The notes under the pieces are model-generated. The model had not been told where the DNA came from, did not search any database, and was given only the letters and a program-made list of their open reading frames with translations. Positions 57,446 through 64,000 of a DNA stretch of 64,000 bases are shown piece by piece. Position numbers and translations under genes: made by a program. The number at the start of each line of letters is the position of its first letter. The stretch's first letter is position 1. This DNA is from Enterocytospora artemiae (taxonomy: Eukaryota; Microsporidia): assembly GCA_038659295.1 (NCBI GenBank), contig JASNGC010000003.1, positions 744,001 through 808,000 on the forward strand. Reading direction: 5' to 3'.

Positions 57446-57883
57446 TTAGCTTGATGATAATGATAAATCAAGAATATAACAAATCACCAGGACTACTAGT
57501 ATAATTGAGATAAAGTAACGTAAGATAGTATATAGGAGACCCTTGCTGGGGTTTTGAAGGAAATAGATAATTGAAAATACAACTGAATAAGCAATGATCA
57601 TGAAAACTATATAATGACATAATGAATATTCACCCCTTAAACAGTTGGGTAGCACTTTCCTAAGTGAAGTATGGTTATAGTTGGAGTGTTCTTTCCCGTA
57701 TTCAATTAGATCATCCCCTGTGGAATATTCAGAATAAGTAAATTTTTCAGTTGACGGGGAAATATCATCTCTTGGACTAGTTTGTGTAGTGTATCTGTTT
57801 GAAATAGCATCTGATAGAAATTCCCTATCATTGTCCTCAGCAAAACAAAAATTACATATAACAATCAGATATTTTGGTAGCAT
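57446..57883 (-). CDS. Small secreted/membrane protein carrying a diverged version of the shared leader
   Basis: The 145-residue protein begins MLPKYLIVICNFCFAEDN, which aligns with MLAGYLIAACILCLAESS of the chimeric genes. The DNA aligns too (TATCTGATTG and the CCC seven bases upstream match the same positions). A polar region of about 65 residues follows, then two hydrophobic segments (YIVFMIIAYSVVFSIIYFL and YFISIILVVLVICYIL). It is predicted to enter the ER and stay in a membrane. It gives independent evidence that the leader is native to this genome. Function is unknown. Confidence 0.6.
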   Translation of the reverse strand: MLPKYLIVICNFCFAEDNDREFLSDAISNRYTTQTSPRDDISPSTEKFTYSEYSTGDDLIEYGKEHSNYNHTSLRKVLPNCLRGEYSLCHYIVFMIIAYSVVFSIIYFLQNPSKGLLYTILRYFISIILVVLVICYILDLSLSSS

Positions 57884-58899
57884 GTTCTTAGGGCAGACTT
57901 TCTCTTCAAAAAATTAAAATCACAGATTGTCCATTTAAATGTTCATAATATGAGGTATAGAGACATCCTCCAAGGTATATAAATCTTGAGGTTGAATTTA
58001 TGAGAGATACTCACCATCACCGGTTATATGTTGATAAGTGTGGATTTCATATTGATGAGACAGATACAAATATACTATTATGGCCTGTTGTCTACATGGA
58101 CTATCAGTACTCGTAACCTTTAATATAAAAGATTATAGAGGACCATCGCAATGTATTGTGATGATTTTTTGTAGTGGAGAACAAGACTACAGTACCATGT
58201 TCTGAAGGGGTCGAGTACTTTACTAAGATGTAACTGTAGCTGAACCGAGCCATAGCACAGTAAATGTACTTATCAATACATAATAACAGAGTATAACTAC
58301 CATTACAATATACTGTAAATGATTCAGGCTGATTGAGTGGAATAGGTAATTTATACAGAGTGGCAGTGACAAAGGATATATTTGAATGAATAGTTGCTAT
58401 AACCAAAGCAGTATTTCCTACTATCTTAATACCTGTAAGGATTAACAGAATCAAAAGATAAACACGATTTGGGGATGAACAATTTATTAATATGTTAAAT
58501 ATGTGTAATTGTTGGCCCAGTACCACTCATTTGTTCGTAGTATCACTCTCAGTTGTTGGTGTGAACATTTAGAATGCTTTAACCAATTCAAGGATATTGA
58601 GACCAATTCTGAAAATGGAATTACATGTTCTTCAAGGATATAAGATGGTATTAATGGTTGATTAAGTAGTTAAGCCACAATATGGAGCCGAAATATTTCA
58701 AATTTTGCAATTAAATGATCACTATATCCAGGAGTGATATTATTGGTAGAGTTAGGGAGAAAGGGGTACTATTCATAAACAATATACATATTGATGTAGT
58801 TGTTATTATGTTTAATACTTTATCAATATCTTGGAAAGATATATTAGTGATGTTAAGGGGGAAGAGGAGTAATAAATAGAGACATTAGCACCGGTATCC
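57884..58899. other. Gene-poor island stretch
   Basis: About 1 kb of AT-rich DNA lies upstream of the third LRR copy. A hydrophobic minus-strand frame (58104-58526) opens only with GTG right after a stop, and I do not accept it as a gene. Confidence 0.35.
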
Positions 58900-61030
58900 A
58901 TGAGATACCGCTATCAGCCATTCTACAGTTTGTTGTTTCTGGATCAAGTGCTTTCGGAAATATCAATGGACCAGATAGCCAAGGTAATTGGCATGGAAAA
59001 ATATGAAAGTATGAGAAAAACAATTCTCAATCCAATGTTTGGATATTTATGGTTGAGAAACTGTGGACCCAACTTACGAAGGTATAATCCAGAAATTAAA
59101 GTTACGTATGAAAGTGGCAGAAGAGACTTTGGAGAAGATAAAAGCGATGATCCTTTTGTTAGTCTTATGATAGATCTATTCCCATCCCCAGCAGGCATAT
59201 TGTGTCCTTTTAGAAATATGATGAATAATTTTGGGTATCACTATTTCTCCAAGATCACTGAGGAAAAAGCCAAAAAAGATAGATGTAACAAAGGCATAGA
59301 AGTGATGGCAGATGTATTTGTCAGAATGCTGACAGGAAGTGAAACAAATGTAGCCAGGTTGTCTGAGTCTAAACAAGACAAAATCAAATATACCGTTAAT
59401 CGAATAATATACAATACCGGGATGGAATCCAAATCAGAATTGTTCAAGGGGAAGGAGAAAGAACTTAAGCTTCTTTTGATCCATGGGTTTATGGTCAAAG
59501 TACTAGATTCCGAGGAAGAGTTGGGATTGTATCTCGATAAAATATTAGAGAAAATTGAGGATAAATCATACGAAATAGACGAATATGGTATGAGTGATCA
59601 TTTCACAGAAACATTCAGTGAATTTTATAGGATTATTAACATATTTCCATATTCCAGAGTGAATACACCAGTTCCAATATACATAAGAAAAGATAATACA
59701 TTTGATGAAACCAAAAAATTCACGGATTGTGCAGAAATAACACTACTTCATCTTTTCAACTGCTTATTCTGGGATATGGAAGGACAGCACTATTCATTAG
59801 AACACCTGGGATTGGAAGAAAGTTTACCGTTGAAGAAATTCTGTAGAAATGTTGGAATAGAGAATTCACAATGACGGCAGACAGAAGAAAGGAATGGTCT
59901 AGGGTAGTACGAGGTTTAGGAGGGTATACGCCTAGGGATGAAGGGGAATATTTGATAGATGAGTGTGTATAAGAAGGTGATGAGTGTGTATAAGAAGGTG
60001 ATGAGTGTGTATAAGAAGGTGATGAGTGTGTATAAGAAGGTGATGAGTGTATATAAGAAGGTGATGAGTGTGTATAAGAAGGGTTGGTAAAGAATGAGGT
60101 GAGATGAGGAATGATAAGTATGATGAATGTGATTGTAATGGCTACGGAAGTATCTCCAGCAGATACAAGCTTAGAGGGGTTTTGGAGGAATATTAAATAA
60201 GTTTAGGGAATTGATTGATAGGCTAAAACATCGTAATTGTGAAGTTAAATGTGGAATCAAATCAATTAGAGGATTTACAAAGGACGACAGAAGAGATTGG
60301 GGATACACCACTTACCTTTGGAAATACAATTAACCCGGGAGAGCTGGGAGAGGTCAAGATGGAGCTAAAAATTAGTAGTGGAAATTCTGCAATGCACTCT
60401 GTCTCGGATACTAAACTTACATTCAGTGGATATGAGAATGCAGCACCACCACATCCTATTGCATTGACCATGAAGTATCTGATGCTCTGTGATGAGAGAT
60501 TTAACCTTACCATACCCGACGGTTTCTTCACAAATGTGTACAATAGAATGATCAACAACAACGAAGAGAAAATAGAAGTACTGGGATACTTGTTTGAACA
60601 TAGTGATGGTAAAAAAAAGTAGAATACTCAAATGAAATTACAAAGCAATACTAGGCACAGCAGAGTTAAGAGATGGAAGGACACAGAAGATGTTCTCACA
60701 ATTTGTACCAAAGAATGCATTATATATATGGTATAGTATATTTGATGTGTTTGTAGAGTGTAAACTAAAAGTAGTGGTTTGGAAGAGTATTGGGGAGAAG
60801 AGGTGTCCAAAGAGGTATCTAAAGAGGTATATAGATTGGAATTAGTTGATTTAGCAGGGTTTAGTAATAATGACATGGCTGGTGAAATATTAAAATATGT
60901 ACCATATGGACATTAAAGGTGAGGATTTGAATTGCTAGGAATAAGGAGGTATCACCTGTAGTTGATTTACTTGGTAAGGCAGACTTGAATAGTTTGGAAT
61001 TTGAAGTGGCACAGTGGGGTTACAGAGAAC
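58900..61030 (+). pseudogene. Decayed third LRR-family gene
   Basis: The first 324 codons are open and match the N-terminal domain of LRR gene 1 (leader MRYRYQPFYSLLFLDQVLS, then TILNPMFGY, YNPEIKV, LFPSPAGILCP, LFNCLFWDM). A one-base deletion near 59860 causes a frameshift to TGA. Downstream homology continues in other frames with further stops, a 21-bp minisatellite, an open stretch at 60239-60622 (SGYENAAPPHPIAL, FFTNVYNRM) and traces to about 61030. It is truncated before most LRRs. The start motif is TCC instead of CCC. A truncated secreted product of 324 residues cannot be excluded. Confidence 0.82.
59958..60083 (+). repeat. 21-bp minisatellite, six units
   Basis: Six head-to-tail units, nearly identical (one base change in unit 5 and a changed end in unit 6), lie inside the decayed LRR gene. 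In the ancestral frame each unit carries a TAA. In the next frame each unit reads MSVYKKV without a stop. The paralogue has a single unit at this site (near 45163-45185). Confidence 0.9.
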
Positions 61031-61106
61031 GTTGAAGGATAGAAATTTAACGGATAATATGAAGATGATTTAACGGATAGTATGAAGATTTCTGGTTTTC
61101 TCACGC

Positions 61107-63269
61107 ATGGATAGAATTGGCATTGATGTTGGAACAACTAAGACAGTAATTTACACAAGTCGTTCCAATGGGACTGTTATTACTGATGAGTTTGACAAGA
61201 GAGAAATAGCTACGGTGATGGAGCTAACCACACCCAAGCGTAGCTTTGGAAAGGCATGTTCAAGCGATAATGTTGAGAATATCTTGAAGAGAGAAAGATT
61301 TTTCTTCCAAAACATTCTGAACGAGGAGGCCCAGCAGAATACATACATGTTTTTAGAGCACCTCCACAGACTGATTTCCACAAAGGGAGAATATAAGAGT
61401 GCTCAGCTATCGATTCCAGAGTATTTTTGTGAAAAGGAGAGAACTATTCTAAAGGCAATTACTGATGCGTCAGGTTTGAAGGTGTGCGGGTTCATTACTC
61501 ATCTAACATCTATTGGGGCCTATGCAGCACTGCTAAAGAATGATGTTCCGGAATGTTTTATGGTTATTGATTTTGGTAGCCATAAGACATGTGTGGGGAT
61601 ATTCAGGTTTGTGGACTTCAAATGTATTCCGGTTGAAAGGTTTTGTATAAAAGCAGGTGCTACTGACCTTGATGAGATTATTTATCAGATATTGGTCAAA
61701 AAGCATGGTTTGCCAGACTCGAAACTGAGCAGAGAAAGAATTTATTGTAAGCTAGGAAAGTTAAAGGCATCTCTCAACACCATAGAGTTTGGAAAGGACT
61801 TTATATTTTCCGATAGTTATGAAAAGATTGATATTCTGATTACAAAAGAAGAGTTTCTTGAGGCTGCTAAACCAGTTCTGGAAGATATTAGAAGCTTCTT
61901 GCATACGATTTTTGAGAAAACCAAGTTTGCAGGCCATGTCGAGATCGTTGGGAAGAATTATCAGAATGCCTTTATTCAAGAAATTGTCCGTGAGATGTAT
62001 AAGAATATAACAGAGCAACAGAGAGAGAAGGCAGAACAGTCTGATTGTAGTTTGCAAAATACAACCCTAAACTTGTCTCTTCATTCCTCAGAATCAGCAG
62101 CACATGGTGCCTGTCTTGCTCTGGCTGTTAATTCAAAGAATATTAAATACAGAATCGAGGAAATTATTGGCAGAGAGATTTCAGTAAAGATAATGACTGA
62201 GGAGGTTGAGCCAACAGTTATTTTCCGGAGGGAGAGTTTACAGGGCAGCTCAGTAAATATTAAGTATAACAGAAAAGAGGTATTTGACATTTGCTTTTTG
62301 GAAAATGGCAAGGAGATTGGGGTAGTTAGGAATATTCCAGCTGGAGAGGTTGTGATTACAGTTATGATGAACTCATATGGTTTGCTTGAGATTGTAGAGG
62401 GTAAGCAGAAGGTGATAAATGATGGAGAAGAGGCAGCAGAGGGTGATGCCAGTAAATCTGCCGATTACAAATGTGTAGAACTACTCCTCGAAAAATTCCA
62501 AGTTTCAAATGAGGCTATCAGTAGGATGCATGAGATTGAAAGCGAGTTTGTTAAATTGGAAAATGAAGTAAAGCTGGCGGGTGATTTAAGGAACGAGACA
62601 GAACGAATTTTGGATAATTTGGTTAATTTTTCCGAAAAAAACTTTCCAGGGCTGCTTTCAACCTCTGAAATTGACAGGGTAAATGAAATCTGTGACGAAT
62701 ACTATGATCAGACAGTCACCAAGGTTTTGAAAGTTGAGGAAAAGAGCAGGAATGAAGTGTTTGACAAATTGAATTTTGTTGAAGCGAAGTTTGCAGAACA
62801 GGAATCCAAATTAAAGAAAGATATTGAGGAGATGAAGTCTCAACTGAATGAGTTTCTCAATGCCAGTGATAAGATGACCAGGAGTAAAAGAGAGTTGATT
62901 AGGTTTGATTATCAGTTCAAATTAGCCTTGGAGAATGTTAAAATTTCCATTGCCACAAGTGATAAGTTTGACATGGACATGTATTGCAAGCTTATTAATG
63001 GTTTTAAGAAGACAATGGAGGAAGTAATAAAGGAAATGACTCAACAAGAAGAGATTGAGAAGGCTGCGGCTGATTTAAAGAAGGAAGCCGACGTTAAGGA
63101 GGAGAATAAGAAGACTGACAATGAAAAAGGCTCTGAAGAACTCAAAAACGATCAAGCTGATGGTGAGAAGGAGGATCCTAAGAATTCGAAGTGTAAGGAT
63201 AGCACCGACAAAGAAACTGAAAAATGTAGTGATACAGAGCAGGCTTTCACTGACAAGAATCAACAATAA
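61107..63269 (+). CDS. Hsp110/SSE-type Hsp70-like chaperone
   Basis: The 720-residue protein begins with the Hsp70 phosphate-1 motif GIDVGTTKTVIY. MVIDFGSHKTCVGIF is the phosphate-2 region. The nucleotide-binding domain extends to about residue 350 (SAAHGACLALAVNS). The substrate domain is diverged with long helices, and the last 75 residues are a highly charged Lys/Glu/Asp tail. The lack of a canonical Hsp70 linker and the long helical C-terminus fit the Hsp110/Sse nucleotide-exchange family. There is no signal peptide or HDEL-like end, so it is cytosolic. Its start follows directly on the decayed LRR gene and lacks a CCC motif. Confidence 0.85.
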   Translation: MDRIGIDVGTTKTVIYTSRSNGTVITDEFDKREIATVMELTTPKRSFGKACSSDNVENILKRERFFFQNILNEEAQQNTYMFLEHLHRLISTKGEYKSAQLSIPEYFCEKERTILKAITDASGLKVCGFITHLTSIGAYAALLKNDVPECFMVIDFGSHKTCVGIFRFVDFKCIPVERFCIKAGATDLDEIIYQILVKKHGLPDSKLSRERIYCKLGKLKASLNTIEFGKDFIFSDSYEKIDILITKEEFLEAAKPVLEDIRSFLHTIFEKTKFAGHVEIVGKNYQNAFIQEIVREMYKNITEQQREKAEQSDCSLQNTTLNLSLHSSESAAHGACLALAVNSKNIKYRIEEIIGREISVKIMTEEVEPTVIFRRESLQGSSVNIKYNRKEVFDICFLENGKEIGVVRNIPAGEVVITVMMNSYGLLEIVEGKQKVINDGEEAAEGDASKSADYKCVELLLEKFQVSNEAISRMHEIESEFVKLENEVKLAGDLRNETERILDNLVNFSEKNFPGLLSTSEIDRVNEICDEYYDQTVTKVLKVEEKSRNEVFDKLNFVEAKFAEQESKLKKDIEEMKSQLNEFLNASDKMTRSKRELIRFDYQFKLALENVKISIATSDKFDMDMYCKLINGFKKTMEEVIKEMTQQEEIEKAAADLKKEADVKEENKKTDNEKGSEELKNDQADGEKEDPKNSKCKDSTDKETEKCSDTEQAFTDKNQQ

Positions 63270-63479
63270 ACTAATTTGATTTTTAGAAGATAATTTTTTG
63301 TGAGACTTACATTTTCAAGAGACGGGGGTTGACTGGAACCCTGTGTTATGTGTTCTTAAGGAAAAAAGATATGTGGCAGTTTTGAACCACAAAGTATTAC
63401 CATATTGGGTAACGTTATTCTATAGAGGTAATAAAGAAGCATATTTGGTTGATATATATGATTAAAAATATACTTTTAT

Positions 63480-64000
63480 TTATTGGATTGGGATTTCCTT
63501 GATGTTGTTCTCAATGTATTTCAATTTGATCAAACTCTGATACATTTTCATGGTAGTTGTTAAGACCAGGCTAGAAAGCAGTATCAGTATTCCAATAAAG
63601 AGATAGGAGGTGTATTTGTTCTCGGTAATTTGTGAAAGTGTGGGTTCTCTTGGTATTACTCGTTCTTGTATATCAAAGCTGACTATTTTTTTGTCTCCAT
63701 CGGTGATGATCCTCTTTTTGATCAAAAAGATATCCCTGAACTTCTTTCTATCTATTTTCGAATTATTGATGGTTGATGCTATTTTTTCGTTGAGTTCTGG
63801 ACTCATCTCTTCCATTTCACTTTTCAATACATTTCTAATATCTTTTATGTCCGTTTTTACCTTTTCCTTGACAATTGATCTTAGTGGACTATTAAAGCTG
63901 TCATCAACAAATTCCTCATCATAGAAATTGTCGTCAACGAAATCATTACCAGCATAATTGGAGTCTTTTCTACTGCTAAACTCATTTGCTTCATTGGTGA
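63480..64000 (-). CDS. C-terminal part of a tail-anchored protein (5' part beyond right edge)
   Basis: The minus-strand frame is open for 173 codons from the window edge to its stop. The N-terminal visible part is acidic and polar (NDFVDDNFYDEEFVDDSF). A helical basic stretch follows, and one membrane helix (LFIGILILLSSLVLTTTM) lies about 20 residues before the C-terminus. This layout fits a tail-anchored or single-pass protein. No family is recognised. The start lies outside the window. Confidence 0.65.
   Translation of the reverse strand, partial: TNEANEFSSRKDSNYAGNDFVDDNFYDEEFVDDSFNSPLRSIVKEKVKTDIKDIRNVLKSEMEEMSPELNEKIASTINNSKIDRKKFRDIFLIKKRIITDGDKKIVSFDIQERVIPREPTLSQITENKYTSYLFIGILILLSSLVLTTTMKMYQSLIKLKYIENNIKEIPIQ

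Noticed and set aside
58104..58526. Hydrophobic 140-codon minus-strand frame
   Set aside because: It opens with GTG immediately after a stop, has no early ATG and no CCC motif, and shows no family resemblance. Probably chance or an old relic.
59959..60092. Short frame reading (MSVYKKV)n as a gene
   Set aside because: It is created by minisatellite expansion inside a decayed gene, in a frame shifted from the ancestral one.

Overview
The window looks like nuclear DNA of a microsporidian (a fungus-related intracellular parasite). It is AT-rich and gene-dense. Nearly all genes lack visible introns, proteins tend to be short for their families, and most starts carry a C-triplet (CCC) at or within about 15 bases of the ATG, as is known for microsporidian promoters and starts. 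The gene set is a reduced eukaryotic core: UBA1, RPL3, RPL7, AspRS, BUD23, a RAD4-like protein, a B55 subunit of PP2A, cyclophilin, a 14-3-3 protein, a class V-like myosin, a Tim17/22-family protein and an Hsp110-like protein. I cannot name the species.

From 1 to 43.5 kb the layout is housekeeping: a membrane protein cut by the left edge, a minimal BDP1-like TFIIIB subunit, 14-3-3, an SRP (7SL) RNA gene, an EF-hand MscS channel, a secreted CAP/SCP protein, a KIN1-type kinase, an SFP1/JAZF1-like zinc finger, tRNA-Gly(TCC), RPL7, UBA1, BUD23, a RAD4-like protein, RPL3, two tandem proteins resembling the substrate-binding half of DnaJ without a J domain, a Tim17/22-family protein, AspRS, a homeodomain protein, a possible Uso1-like protein, myosin, cyclophilin, CDC55 and a SWC4/DMAP1-like stub. 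Several conserved-looking genes remain unassigned.

From 43.9 to 61.0 kb lies an accessory island of secreted and broken genes. Two intact secreted leucine-rich-repeat (LRR) genes are followed by a third copy that is frameshifted, carries a 21-bp minisatellite and has lost its CCC start motif. Between them sits the most unusual structure: an inverted repeat with 822-bp arms (51020-51841 and 55867-56688) around a 4.0-kb spacer. Each arm supplies the same upstream region, CCCC start motif, signal peptide and first 77 codons to a different convergent gene. One gene encodes a nucleotidyltransferase-like plus aminoglycoside-phosphotransferase-like protein. The other encodes two P-loop kinase-like domains plus a Nudix hydrolase. 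The same leader, in diverged form, begins an unrelated small membrane-protein gene at 57446-57883. I infer that enzyme-coding DNA was inserted behind a native secretion leader that then exists as an inverted duplicate, giving two nucleotide- or phosphotransfer-type enzymes predicted to enter the secretory pathway. An MTH1-like Nudix pseudogene lies just outside the left arm.

From 61.1 kb to the right edge core genes resume with an Hsp110/SSE-like chaperone and the C-terminal part of a tail-anchored protein.
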